Assembly: GCF_000316625.1 (NCBI RefSeq)
Contig: NC_019676.1
Location: 4,792,501-4,856,500 of the forward strand
From: Nostoc sp. PCC 7107
GTDB taxonomy: Bacteria; Cyanobacteriota; Cyanobacteriia; Cyanobacteriales; Nostocaceae
Reading direction: 5' to 3'
DNA: 64,000 nt
A program made the translations under genes and the position numbers. The notes under the pieces were generated by a model, which worked only from the letters and a program-made list of their open reading frames with translations, did no database searches and was not told the DNA's origin. Position 1 is the first letter of the stretch; every line of letters begins with the position of its first letter. Below, in pieces: positions 36,274-45,717 of this stretch.

Positions 36274-36649
36274 CAATTCGTAATCTATACCATCTGAGAG
36301 ATAAGTGTATCCGAACAATAATGGAATAATATCAATACCAAATATTGATGTTTTCAATGGTGTATTAAATGTAAATTACCCTTTGCTAGTTTTCAAAATG
36401 CTATTGTGTAACTAAATCTAAACTTGTGGTATTATTTACCGTATTTAGGCAAGGTTAAAAATTTTTTATTTAACAGCAGGGTTTAAACCTATGCAGGGCA
36501 AACCAAATACTCCAAATCCCCAAAAACCCTGTCGACCAAATTTATCAACGAACCAAAAAAAGATGTCAACCAATGTTGACATTATAGCTCTGTTTATTTA
36601 TACGAGTATCTTTGAAATCATATTAGTTAATATTTCAAGAGGCATAGTT

Positions 36650-37399
36650 ATGAAACAGTTTCTTTTCATCACAGATCTGGACTATACACTGATAGGTGAT
36701 GATGATGCAATGGCAAAGCTAAATCAGCAGCTAGAATTGCATCGTCAGCAATATAGTACTAAAATTGTTTATTCCACAGGTCGTTCACCTTTTCTTTTTC
36801 AAAAACTTGCCAAAGAAAAAACCCTATTAGATCCAGATATACTGGTTTGTTCTGTAGGTACAGAAATTTATATCAATGGTAGTCGAGACCCAGATTATAC
36901 ATGGTCTGATAAACTTTCTCAAGCTTGGGATAGAGATTTAGTAAAAACAATATCTGCAACTTTTACTGAATTGAAACCTCAGCCAGAAAGTGAACAAAGA
37001 GATTTTAAAGTTAGCTATCTTCTGGAAGAAAAAATTGCTGGAAAAGTCGTACCAGAGTTAGAACGTTCTTTGTTAGAAAAGGGATTAGATATTCAAGTTA
37101 TTTATAGTGGCGGTAAAGATTTAGATATTTTGCCACGTCATGCAAATAAAGGTATGGCTATGACCTTTGTACGGCAACATTTAGAAATAGATATAGCAAA
37201 AACCGTTGCTTGTGGAGATTCTGGTAATGATATTGCTTTGTTTGCTAACAGGGAAGAGAAAGGTATCATTGTCGGTAATGCAAGACCAGAATTGCTCGAT
37301 TGGCACAAGGCTAACCCAAACCCAAATCGTTATCTAGCAACAGCTAAGTTTGCCAATGGAATTGAAGAAGGATTGCACTATTTCGGATTTTTTGAATAG
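36650..37399 (+). CDS. Sucrose-phosphate phosphatase (HAD superfamily)
   Basis: A 249-residue HAD hydrolase that removes phosphate from sucrose-6-phosphate, the last step of sucrose synthesis. Motif I is LFITDLDYTLIGDD (two Asp), motif II YSTGRSP, motif III has Lys near HANKGMAMTFVRQH, and motif IV is VACGDSGNDIALF. The cap domain contains the sugar-binding CSVGTEIYINGS. The frame is open upstream to 36491, but only the ATG at 36650 (MKQFLFITDLDYT) gives the normal length. Sucrose is the carbon carrier to heterocysts and an osmoprotectant in this group. It is a single gene. Confidence 0.9.
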   Translation: MKQFLFITDLDYTLIGDDDAMAKLNQQLELHRQQYSTKIVYSTGRSPFLFQKLAKEKTLLDPDILVCSVGTEIYINGSRDPDYTWSDKLSQAWDRDLVKTISATFTELKPQPESEQRDFKVSYLLEEKIAGKVVPELERSLLEKGLDIQVIYSGGKDLDILPRHANKGMAMTFVRQHLEIDIAKTVACGDSGNDIALFANREEKGIIVGNARPELLDWHKANPNPNRYLATAKFANGIEEGLHYFGFFE

Positions 37400-37569
37400 T
37401 CAACTAGATCCTTGAGTTAACTTTCAATAGTTTCAGAAATTACGCACAAAGATTGTCGATGGAGACTGATTGTAGGAGTGAAAAGGTATGAAGTGTAAGA
37501 TTTTTGCATACATACACCCCCAAAACTTTACAATCTTGCCATTTATTTTTCTTTTTCATGCGTAATTCC

Positions 37570-40500
37570 TCATTTTGAAGCTCCTAGTTCTTCCAAAGCT
37601 AAGATTTGGGGTAAGTCAAAACCTTTAACACCAGAAATACTCATACCTTGATATGGTTTGCCAAGTTCTAGAGTATGGATACTAATATTAATTTCCCCTT
37701 CTACCTGCCAAAACTTGATAGTCTGGTCTTGGCTACAGCTAATAAGTTGTTTGCCATCAGGAGTAAATACTACAGACTCTACAGTACGTTTGTGTCCTTT
37801 AAATGTTTTTATAAGTTTTACATTATTGGGATCATCAACATCCCATAGTTGAATAATGTGATCATGTCCAGCACTAGCTACAATTTGTTTTTTTGGATGA
37901 AATGCAACAGATAGTATTTTTTGATATCCATACCAATGCCCAATAAGTTTTTGCCTCTTGACATCCCATAATTTTAGTTCCCTATCAAAATCTCCGCTAA
38001 CCAACTTATTACTATCTGGGCTAAAAGCAATGCTATGAACTTGGTCTTTATGGGAATCACTATGATTTCCTAGCAAGTAATTATTTCCTAGCGAGTAAGG
38101 CTTATGATTGGTGTCTACTTCTATTAGATAAATATTTTGATCACGGCTACTACTAGCTAGGTAATTACCATCTGGGCTAAAAGCTACAGACAGTACTCGG
38201 TCAGTATGTTTAGTAAACCCTGATAATATTTGAGGACTTTGTAAATCTGTTATGTCCCATAAAATAATTTTATTATCATTTCCTGCACTAGCCAGATTAT
38301 ATCCATCAGGATGAAACACAACACATCGGACACGTTTCTCATGTCCCTTGATTTCAGAATTTCCTACCAACTCACAAATATGTTGCCATTTCCCCTCTTG
38401 TAACCCCCACAAATAAATTTTATTATCTTCACAAGCACTCGCTAAAATATCAGCATTGGGGCTAAATGCTACTGACCAAACCCAATTACTATGTTTGTCA
38501 AGAGTTTGAAGTGGAATATGTGTGCGTTCATGATAATTCCAAAGATGAATTTTACTGTCTTCACCTCCACAAGCAAAGGTTTTACCATCTCTACTTAGTG
38601 CTACTGACCAAATACGATTAGCATATCCTTCTAACTTACGGTTAGATAATTCCCATCTTTTGTCTTCCTGATGCCAAAATAAAACAGTGCGTCCATCACC
38701 ACCACTGACTAAAAGTTTAGGATTATGAGACTGGGGACAAAATGCTAAACTTCTAATCGCATGTTCATGACCCTCCAATGTGTCTATCCAGTTGTTTTCA
38801 GAGAAACTCCATAGCTTAATTTTATGCTCACTCTCTCCATTTAAATTATTATCTATACATCCAACAGCAAGAATATTCCCATCTTGATTAAATGCTAGTG
38901 TCCGTACTTGACTAATTTCTGTTTTCAGGTCAAATCTCTCCATATAGCGATTATTAGGATCAAGATGCAATAAGTGTAATTTTCCATCTTCTCCTCCAAT
39001 AGCTAAAATCTTTTTGGTACTATGATAAGCAATACATCGTAATACTGCCTGTGGATGTACAGTCCAACTTGCATCTTTATTCCTATTTCTCGGTTCTATA
39101 TGCGAGAGTCTGATATGGCCATCCTGACTGCCACTAGCAATACAATCATTACTAATAAAGGTCATGCAAGATATTTGGCTAACATTTAAAGTACTGCTAT
39201 GAGCATAACTATGATTAATTTTTATAACCTTGATATTTTCATCTCCTCCAATTGCTAAAGTATTCCCATCAGGACTAAAAGCTACTGATAATATACGTTT
39301 TGTTTCATTTATTTCATGAATAAGGTTTGGCTCCGTCTTATTATCTGATGAGGTGTTAGTTGTAATCTCATACAACCTGACACTACCATCTTCTGCTCCC
39401 CAAGCTAACATTTCTTTTTCTTTATTATGTTTGTTATCTTTCCTAAAAGCAACTGACCAAATCTGACTTTTCCTTTCATTATGAAAAAAACATAGTTCTA
39501 AAGTCTTTGTATTATGAACTCGAATTGAACCATGAGCATCACCTGTAGCAAAATAACTACCATCAGTATTAAAAGCAATGGAGTGAATACAACCTAATGG
39601 TTGAGAAAATTTAGAGTTTTTCAGGTCAGAATTGCTAAAATCTACTCCTGTTAAAATAGCTTCTGTTAAATCAGCATTCCAAATGGAAATATTTGATAGA
39701 TCAAAGTAACTAAAATTTTTCTTGATGTTGAGTTTAATTAATAAATTAAAAATATTTCCAACCGCATAATTTTCTGATAAGTTTCCATCATTCTCCTCTT
39801 TTTGTAAATTCTTAATTATATTGATTAGATAATCAGCAAGCGTTAATCCATCTATTTGAATTAGAGTTTGCAATCTCTCTTTAAGAGACTCTAAATTAAG
39901 ACGTTCTAGGATTTTAAAAATTGAATAATTTTTTAAAATATTTAATCTCTTTTCTTTAATTTCTTCAAGAATAGCATTAATAATTATTTCCGGAAAATAA
40001 TTTAAGAATTTTTCTGTTAAAACAAATACGGTTTGAGAACTATGTTCTTTTTCAACAATTACTTCTTCTACTAACCTTCTTATTAAATGATCTTCGCTAA
40101 TCTCTTGTTTCTCAGTATCCTCAAGTCCAATTTTATAAACTATTTGCTTTTCTCTATCATTTAATTTATCGAAGTATTCCCATGAATTATCATAGATAAT
40201 TTGGCAAATGTGAGCTTGAAATTCCTTATTATTTTTATCATATACAGTTTTTTCATCACCAAATTTGTTGTGTATCTCTGGTGAAAAGGATTTATGTGTT
40301 TCTACGTCAACAACAAAATATTTTCCTGGTTCTGCATTTGCTTCTAGACGATAAGCCTTAACGATAGTGTAGCCTGTCAAGGTGTTACCATCATAGTTTT
40401 CAACAAGTTCGCCAGTTGCGGCTCCAATACGGAACCGTCTTTCTGCCGATGGTTCGGTTTGCTTATCATTATATGATTTAGTAGCTTTATGAACGGCTGT

Positions 40501-40773
40501 GGCAAATTTATAAGCTTCATCAGCATTATCTAAAATAATCACAGCGTTATCTCCATTGGTTGCTTGAACTACATCTTCACGCTTCTTATTTATTGTCTCT
40601 AACCCTTTATCAATAAAGTTTTGAATATGCCTGTTGATGAATGGCAAAAGATTCAAATTATCACAACCAAATTTTTGTCTGAATTCTTGACAAAATTCTT
40701 CTACTTCTCTAACAATTTCACTGTATCCCTTAAGATCAATTTCCACCACAGTTTTTATCACAGGTTCATTCAT
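37570..40773 (-). CDS. Class III nucleotide cyclase fused to STAND-type linker and 14 WD40 repeats
   Basis: A 1067-residue protein, second gene of a unit with the PycTM-like gene. Residues 5-165 form a class III cyclase homology domain. The first metal Asp is in VVEIDLKGYSEI (Asp13), the second in TNGDNAVII (Asp75), followed by RIGAATGEL and by AYRLEANAEPG with the conserved Arg. The Asn usual just before that Arg is replaced. Residues 200-392 match the winged-helix, helical and pentapeptide-like linker (NADLTEAILTGVDFS) normally found between NB-ARC and WD40 in cyanobacterial STAND proteins, but the NTPase itself is missing. Residues 395-1045 are about 14 WD40 units, enough for two propellers. 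I infer a sensor that makes a cyclic nucleotide for the membrane effector encoded upstream. Confidence 0.85.
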   Translation of the reverse strand: MNEPVIKTVVEIDLKGYSEIVREVEEFCQEFRQKFGCDNLNLLPFINRHIQNFIDKGLETINKKREDVVQATNGDNAVIILDNADEAYKFATAVHKATKSYNDKQTEPSAERRFRIGAATGELVENYDGNTLTGYTIVKAYRLEANAEPGKYFVVDVETHKSFSPEIHNKFGDEKTVYDKNNKEFQAHICQIIYDNSWEYFDKLNDREKQIVYKIGLEDTEKQEISEDHLIRRLVEEVIVEKEHSSQTVFVLTEKFLNYFPEIIINAILEEIKEKRLNILKNYSIFKILERLNLESLKERLQTLIQIDGLTLADYLINIIKNLQKEENDGNLSENYAVGNIFNLLIKLNIKKNFSYFDLSNISIWNADLTEAILTGVDFSNSDLKNSKFSQPLGCIHSIAFNTDGSYFATGDAHGSIRVHNTKTLELCFFHNERKSQIWSVAFRKDNKHNKEKEMLAWGAEDGSVRLYEITTNTSSDNKTEPNLIHEINETKRILSVAFSPDGNTLAIGGDENIKVIKINHSYAHSSTLNVSQISCMTFISNDCIASGSQDGHIRLSHIEPRNRNKDASWTVHPQAVLRCIAYHSTKKILAIGGEDGKLHLLHLDPNNRYMERFDLKTEISQVRTLAFNQDGNILAVGCIDNNLNGESEHKIKLWSFSENNWIDTLEGHEHAIRSLAFCPQSHNPKLLVSGGDGRTVLFWHQEDKRWELSNRKLEGYANRIWSVALSRDGKTFACGGEDSKIHLWNYHERTHIPLQTLDKHSNWVWSVAFSPNADILASACEDNKIYLWGLQEGKWQHICELVGNSEIKGHEKRVRCVVFHPDGYNLASAGNDNKIILWDITDLQSPQILSGFTKHTDRVLSVAFSPDGNYLASSSRDQNIYLIEVDTNHKPYSLGNNYLLGNHSDSHKDQVHSIAFSPDSNKLVSGDFDRELKLWDVKRQKLIGHWYGYQKILSVAFHPKKQIVASAGHDHIIQLWDVDDPNNVKLIKTFKGHKRTVESVVFTPDGKQLISCSQDQTIKFWQVEGEINISIHTLELGKPYQGMSISGVKGFDLPQILALEELGASK

Positions 40774-40829
40774 GATTTATGAGTAAATTTATAGTAGGTT
40801 TTGGGGGCGATTATTCTTAAAAATTTTAT

Positions 40830-41399
40830 TTATAATGTTTTATGAATTACCAAACTAATTAAAATTGAACAAGGAATTACTAAAATTGAGAAGATTAATA
40901 TGTAAACGGCATAGGTAAATATTCTAAATTTTAGAAACGTAATTCTAGCATTAATAGTAATTTGGCTTGCTATATCTTTGTATTCTTTTTTAAAAGTTTT
41001 CATATTGTTATCAAAATAGTATTTATTTAATGCTTTAAGTAATCCTTGCGAGTCGTATTTTTGTAAGTCACCAAAGAAATATAGGTTATCTGTATCTCTG
41101 ATGGCAGATGTAGAATTTCTCATAGGCATGGTTTGTAACCATAGCAGTCGCTCTAAGTTCGTTTTAGGAATAAATGAAAGAGAACAGATTAAGGCTGAAA
41201 TACAAAGCAGAGATGTTGTCAATAACAATCCAATACGTAAGGAGTTTGGCAGCTTTTCTACTGTAGCTAGAAGAGTGATGGTTGCGGTAACTCCAGCACC
41301 AGAAAAAGCAAGTAAAATAGCATTTTTTGCTTCTGCAAATCTCAGCCATTCATTGACATTCTGAAAAATAATTAGTAGTTTACTGGTCACTTCATCCAT
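40830..41399 (-). CDS. Pycsar effector-like membrane protein (PycTM/DUF5706 type)
   Basis: A 189-residue protein with hydrophobic helices at about 27-46 and 54-77 and a third near the C-terminus at 163-185. NEWLRFAEAKNAILLAFSGAG, NLYFFGDLQKYDSQGLLKALNKYY and QITINARITFLKFRIFTYAVY correspond to the conserved blocks of the Pycsar transmembrane effector family. Known members bind cCMP or cUMP and damage the inner membrane during phage infection. The gene ends 56 bp before the cyclase-WD40 gene on the same strand, so the two form an operon with the effector first. Its assignment rests on motif resemblance seen by eye. Confidence 0.82.
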   Translation of the reverse strand: MDEVTSKLLIIFQNVNEWLRFAEAKNAILLAFSGAGVTATITLLATVEKLPNSLRIGLLLTTSLLCISALICSLSFIPKTNLERLLWLQTMPMRNSTSAIRDTDNLYFFGDLQKYDSQGLLKALNKYYFDNNMKTFKKEYKDIASQITINARITFLKFRIFTYAVYILIFSILVIPCSILISLVIHKTL

Positions 41400-41896
41400 A
41401 AAAGATTTGCTTACCTAATTTACTAATCATATTTATATGTTTTCCATGTCTATCTTTAAATGACATATAAACAATTTATATACAGCAATCTTATGTGATT
41501 TAAAAACCTACTCTCTAAGGAAAAAAAGGCACAGAGTTGTTTAAATACACCATGTACATGATTATAGCTATAACAAATATTGTAGGAGATATTTAAAACA
41601 CCTCTACAGATTGTAAAAGCTAACCAATCACTTTAACTGAACTGTATTTATTTTCTATTTAAGAAACACATAATAAATAGCATTATAAACTAAAAATCAA
41701 AAAATAATTCTTGAATCAAAAAAAGCAATAGTAGTAAATTTTCGATTTTTAAGCGATTATTAAAAATTATAAAAAAATATGAAATTTATAGAAAAACTGT
41801 CTTTTGCATTATAGAAAAGTTGCCAAAAATTTACAAATCTCAAATACTAGAAGAAACAAGATACTAGATACTGAAAAGAGTCTCTAATATTTTACA
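41400..41896. other. AT-rich intergenic region before the cyclase/effector unit
   Basis: About 500 bp with no plausible gene on either strand and very low G+C. It lies between the end of the MFS gene unit and the start of the effector gene and should contain the promoter of the latter. Long A/T runs near 41700-41800 make it unlike the surrounding DNA. I found no repeat beyond the terminator at 41897. Confidence 0.55.
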
Positions 41897-41934
41897 GATT
41901 TGTAGGGAGGTAAAATTTCACCTTTCTACAAATC
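41897..41934 (-). terminator. Terminator of the MFS transporter gene
   Basis: GATTTGTAGGGAGGT pairs with ACCTTTCTACAAATC (two G-U pairs) over an 8-nt loop, giving a 15-bp stem 24 bp beyond the MFS stop codon on the minus strand. Confidence 0.8.
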
Positions 41935-41957
41935 AAATCTTTTCAACAACTCAACAT

Positions 41958-43199
41958 TTAACTCACGTCAATATTATTTAACGAAAAGGCATCTTCACCT
42001 CGACCAAGAGCAAAGCGCAAGGAATTAGTGAGATTTTTGTTGGATAAGGTGAGGAAAATTAGTAATGCTAAAAAGGTGAGTGCTGCACTATAACCAAACA
42101 TATTACGGTAGCCGACAAACTCACTGACATAGCCAAATATAGGCGCAGCGATCGCAATTCCTAAATCCAATCCAGCTAGACAAATAGCAAAAACTCGCCC
42201 CCGTTCTTGGGGTAGTGAACGATCTGCCATCATAGTAGCCATCATCGAAAATATTGTGCCACCACCGCAGCCTTCGGCGATCGCAGATATCAAAAAAGCA
42301 TTGGTGCTGTTAGCTTGCCATAGTAATACACAAGCCAAGGTATATGAAGCAATTCCAAAGGTAATAAACAAACCTCGACCGAAGCGATCGCTGGCGCGAC
42401 CAGCCAACACTCTGATTATAAAACTAGAGATGGCGGAAACTGTGAAAAACCAACCACCATTAAAACTTACTTCAGTAGATTTAATAAATAACGACACAAA
42501 GACATGCAAAGCACCGATAGATGTACCCACCAGTAACATCACTACAGCCGGAACTTTCACTCTTGAACTAGTTAATATTTGCCAAAAATTACTTTTTTGG
42601 CGTTCCGATTGTGATTGTGCATTTAATGGTGGATTGATGACTTGTGATCCACACAATAGTGCAATCATAGCAATGGTGGCGGTAAACAAAAAGAATTGCG
42701 AATAGCCAAAACTCTCTTGTAAATATCCACCAATTGCTGGCCCCAGGGCTAAACCAATGGGGCCAGTTAAACTCATGTAACTAATAATTTCTCCACGAAT
42801 AACCACAGGTGCTAAATCAGCTACCAAAGCACTGTAGCCAGTGCTAAAAGCAGCAATACTAATTCCGTGAAAAATCCGTAGCAGGAATAATAAGGGGATG
42901 GATTTAAACACTAAATAGCCAAAAGGTGCGATCGCTGCTACTGTGATGCCAATCAATAAAACCAGTTTCCGTCCCCGTGTATCTGCTAGTTTTCCCAGCA
43001 TAGGACGAAACACCAACAACCCAATGGCAAAGCCACCCATAACTATGCCAATTTCTTGCTTACTACCACCTATATCCTGAATGTATAGCGGTAGCGTTGG
43101 TAAAAAAGCGGCCGTGCTTGACCAGAATAACAAACCTGCTGCAAACAAAATCAGTAGGTTTCGCCGGAGGTCGGTATCAAATGTATTAAAAGCTTTCAA
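41958..43199 (-). CDS. Major facilitator superfamily transporter
   Basis: A 413-residue inner-membrane exporter or importer with 12 predicted helices. The MFS loop 2-3 motif appears as GKLADTRGRKLVLLIG near residue 68, and its second-half echo as GRASDRFGRGLFITFG near 268. The N-terminus RRNLLILFAAGLLFWSSTAAFLPTLPLYIQDIGGSK is typical of drug-efflux-like cyanobacterial MFS proteins. The substrate cannot be told. It is a single gene followed by a strong hairpin. Confidence 0.93.
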   Translation of the reverse strand: MKAFNTFDTDLRRNLLILFAAGLLFWSSTAAFLPTLPLYIQDIGGSKQEIGIVMGGFAIGLLVFRPMLGKLADTRGRKLVLLIGITVAAIAPFGYLVFKSIPLLFLLRIFHGISIAAFSTGYSALVADLAPVVIRGEIISYMSLTGPIGLALGPAIGGYLQESFGYSQFFLFTATIAMIALLCGSQVINPPLNAQSQSERQKSNFWQILTSSRVKVPAVVMLLVGTSIGALHVFVSLFIKSTEVSFNGGWFFTVSAISSFIIRVLAGRASDRFGRGLFITFGIASYTLACVLLWQANSTNAFLISAIAEGCGGGTIFSMMATMMADRSLPQERGRVFAICLAGLDLGIAIAAPIFGYVSEFVGYRNMFGYSAALTFLALLIFLTLSNKNLTNSLRFALGRGEDAFSLNNIDVS

Positions 43200-43355
43200 G
43201 GTAGATGCAAAGAACGCTAACTATAATTGTTCTAATATTGTTATGTTGGTTAACATTTTTTGCCACTAGTTCCCGTATCCGAACAGCTATTAAAGCACAT
43301 TGAGGCAAGTATAGGAGTATAAAGGCAGAAGTGCTGGGTAGAATTTTACTCAGCG

Positions 43356-43919
43356 TTATTCAAATACTACATCTTCGTAAAGTTCTGCCATTTTTCCTTC
43401 AAAATTAACACTCTTGAGTCGAAATGATTGTTCTTGAGATGTGTATGTTTGTAAAACCCAAAAACCATCATCATTGAGGCGAAAACATTCAACTCGTTGG
43501 CGTTTCGTATTAATTAAAACGTATTCTTTTAAGCTTTCTATTGTTTGATAATCAGCGAATTTATCACCCCTGTCAAAAGCTTCAGTAGAGTTAGATAAAA
43601 CTTCAACAATTAGACAGGGAAATCTTTTATGTCCGTGTGTTTCTTGGTCTCGTGAATCGCAAGTCACCATCACATCAGGATAGTAATATCGATTCAAAGA
43701 TTCAATTCTAGCTTTCATCGCCAGAATATAAACACGGTATCTCGAACCGCGCAACTTATTTCTTAAAAGTACACCAATATTTCCAGCAATTGTAACGTGG
43801 GAATCTATTGATCCATCTAGTTTATATGTGTAGCCATCAATATATTCGTGTTTAATGGAGCTTGTTTCCTCCATTTGCAGATATTCTGCGGGTGAGATGT
43901 AGTTGGGTGAAGCTATCAT
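43356..43919 (-). CDS. Uma2 family (DUF820) putative endonuclease
   Basis: A 187-residue Uma2 protein. MIASPNYISPAEYLQMEETSSIKHEYIDGYTYKLDG is the N-terminus, RYYYPDVMVTCDSRD the PD motif, and PCLIVEVLSNSTEAFDRGDKFADYQTIESLKEYVLINTKRQRVECF the rest of the PD-(D/E)XK core. It belongs to a different sub-branch from the copy at 19320-19901 (different spacing after the PD motif). Its function is unknown. It lies between the MFS and glycosyltransferase genes on the same strand, 53 bp after the latter. Confidence 0.92.
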   Translation of the reverse strand: MIASPNYISPAEYLQMEETSSIKHEYIDGYTYKLDGSIDSHVTIAGNIGVLLRNKLRGSRYRVYILAMKARIESLNRYYYPDVMVTCDSRDQETHGHKRFPCLIVEVLSNSTEAFDRGDKFADYQTIESLKEYVLINTKRQRVECFRLNDDGFWVLQTYTSQEQSFRLKSVNFEGKMAELYEDVVFE

Positions 43920-43972
43920 AATCAGTCAAACATCCCAAAAAAACCTACTACTAATGTTAATTACGAATTACA

Positions 43973-44992
43973 TCAAGTTGGGTTATTTTTATTGTCAACT
44001 ACTTCTCTGACTCGGTAAATAGGTCTTCCCTGCGATTCATGGTAAGTACGCATCAACAATTCTGCCAACAAACCAAAGCAAAATAGCTGTACACCAGTTA
44101 CTAATAATAAAACTGCCAAAATTAGCAACGGACGATTACCAATCATTTCACCCATTGCAAACTTGACAAATGTCAAATAAATTCCTATTCCCACACCCAA
44201 AACCATCGAAATCAAACCCAACAACCCAAAAACGTGCATCGGGCGGGTGAGGAACTTTTTCATAAACAAAATAGTTAACAAATCCATTAACACGCGAAAA
44301 GTCCGGGATATGCCGTACTTACTCCGCCCAAATCGCCTCGCGTGGTGACGCACGGGCATTTCCGTAATTCTTGCCCCTTCAATATATGCCAGTGCTGGTA
44401 AGAATCGGTGTAATTCGCCGTAGAGGTGCATATCTGCTACCAATTCTGAGCGATAGGCTTTGAGGGAACAGCCGTAGTCATGAATATAAACACTAGTAGT
44501 ACGCCTAATCAGCCAGTTAGCAATTTTAGAAGGAAGTAAGCGATTTACAGCCCCATCTTGGCGTTTTTGCCGCCAACCACTGACCAAATCGTAACCTTCA
44601 TCCAACTTCGCCAATAACATCGGGATATCAGCAGGATCATTTTGCAAGTCAGCATCTAAAGTTACTACGGCTTTGCCCACTGCATAGTTAAAACCAGCAG
44701 ACATGGCTGCTGTTTGTCCATAATTACGCCGCAGAATTACCGCTTTTAAATCATTGCGAATTTGTGCTTGTTGTTTGAGAAATTCCGCCGAACCATCTGT
44801 AGAACCATCATCAACACAGATGATTTCATAACTAATTTGACTATTAGATAAAGTAGATGCGATCGCCTCGATTAAATGTGGTAAGCTTTCAACCTCATCA
44901 CGTACAGGTACAACTACCGAAACCGCAGGTAAATTTGCGGAAATCGCCTTATTTTCCTCATTCATTCTCTCTGGAATCAACCCACTCCTCAT
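43973..44992 (-). CDS. Polyprenyl-phosphate glycosyltransferase (GT2, DPM1/GtrB-like)
   Basis: A 339-residue GT2 enzyme with a membrane domain. VSVVVPVRDEVESLPHLIEAI starts the GT-A fold, EIICVDDGSTDGS and VTLDADLQNDPADIP give the DxD site, and two hydrophobic helices (VFGLLGLISMVLGVGIGIYL and LLILAVLLLVTGVQLFCFGLLAELL) follow. This layout is that of enzymes that load a sugar onto polyprenyl phosphate for wall or surface glycans. The start may be ATG 44992 or ATG 44965 (MNEENKAIS); both have purine-rich sequence before them. The NlpC/P60 gene ends 14 bp upstream on the same strand, so they can share a transcript. Confidence 0.92.
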   Translation of the reverse strand: MRSGLIPERMNEENKAISANLPAVSVVVPVRDEVESLPHLIEAIASTLSNSQISYEIICVDDGSTDGSAEFLKQQAQIRNDLKAVILRRNYGQTAAMSAGFNYAVGKAVVTLDADLQNDPADIPMLLAKLDEGYDLVSGWRQKRQDGAVNRLLPSKIANWLIRRTTSVYIHDYGCSLKAYRSELVADMHLYGELHRFLPALAYIEGARITEMPVRHHARRFGRSKYGISRTFRVLMDLLTILFMKKFLTRPMHVFGLLGLISMVLGVGIGIYLTFVKFAMGEMIGNRPLLILAVLLLVTGVQLFCFGLLAELLMRTYHESQGRPIYRVREVVDNKNNPT

Positions 44993-45006
44993 AACTCTCC
45001 GCGTCC

Positions 45007-45711
45007 TCAGCGCCTCTGTGGTTCGTAACTTTGCACAACTCTGCCAGCACAGCGTAGTTGCTGATAATATGACCGACTCACTGCATCTCCCTGTTCCGAG
45101 AGAACATCAATACCTATACCATTGCGTCCTTGTGCCTTTCCTGAACTATGGATATAAGCACCATCACTTAAATAAAGCCCGACATGGGTCGCTCTTGCTG
45201 GTGTGCCGAAAAATACTAAATCTCCTAGTGTTAATTCTGATAGCTTGACTGGTTGAACAAAAGCTTCTTGCTGATAAGCATCTCTTGGTAGCCAAATTCC
45301 CACCGAGACAAACGCCGCCTGCATCAAACCAGAACAGTCATAATTTGGCCCGACTGTCCCACCCCAAAGATACTCATTAGGTTGTTCCATCGCTTTTTGG
45401 GCAAAAACAATCACTTTGGGAAGTAGTTTTTTAATTTCAGTTTCCGCCAATGTTGCAGCTTGATAATGTACAGTAGCAGGTTGTAATAAACCTAAATCAG
45501 CAAACGACACCCAGCCTGGATAATCATCCTCACATAAATACACCTCAACTGCTGTATCTTGATGATTTGATGTTACCTGTAAATGTCGCCCAGCCGCAGC
45601 TTGAGTTGCCAAGCCAGTACATTCTGGAGAATCGTATAAGTTGAGGTTTGCGAGACACTGGTATTCAGAGGCGGTGAAATTGAGGATTTGGGATTCTGGA
45701 TTAGAGAGCAT
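45007..45711 (-). CDS. NlpC/P60 peptidoglycan endopeptidase with SH3-like domain
   Basis: A 234-residue C40 cysteine peptidase. An SH3b-like domain occupies about residues 10-90 (YQCLANLNLYDSPECTGLATQA). The catalytic domain has Cys in NYDCSGLMQAAF, His in ATHVGLYLSDGAYIHSSG, and the LGDLVFF segment. The family includes a structurally studied Anabaena enzyme that cuts gamma-D-Glu-diaminopimelate links in stem peptides. No export signal is visible, which suggests recycling of wall peptides in the cytoplasm. ATG 45711 (MLSNPES) was chosen; the next gene begins 6 bp away on the other strand. Confidence 0.93.
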   Translation of the reverse strand: MLSNPESQILNFTASEYQCLANLNLYDSPECTGLATQAAAGRHLQVTSNHQDTAVEVYLCEDDYPGWVSFADLGLLQPATVHYQAATLAETEIKKLLPKVIVFAQKAMEQPNEYLWGGTVGPNYDCSGLMQAAFVSVGIWLPRDAYQQEAFVQPVKLSELTLGDLVFFGTPARATHVGLYLSDGAYIHSSGKAQGRNGIGIDVLSEQGDAVSRSYYQQLRCAGRVVQSYEPQRR

Positions 45712-45717
45712 TATTCG

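Noticed and set aside
36154-36357. Minus-strand frame with GGIRTPDTVVRSHVL
   Set aside because: This is the antisense of tRNA-Arg, a well-known source of false proteins.
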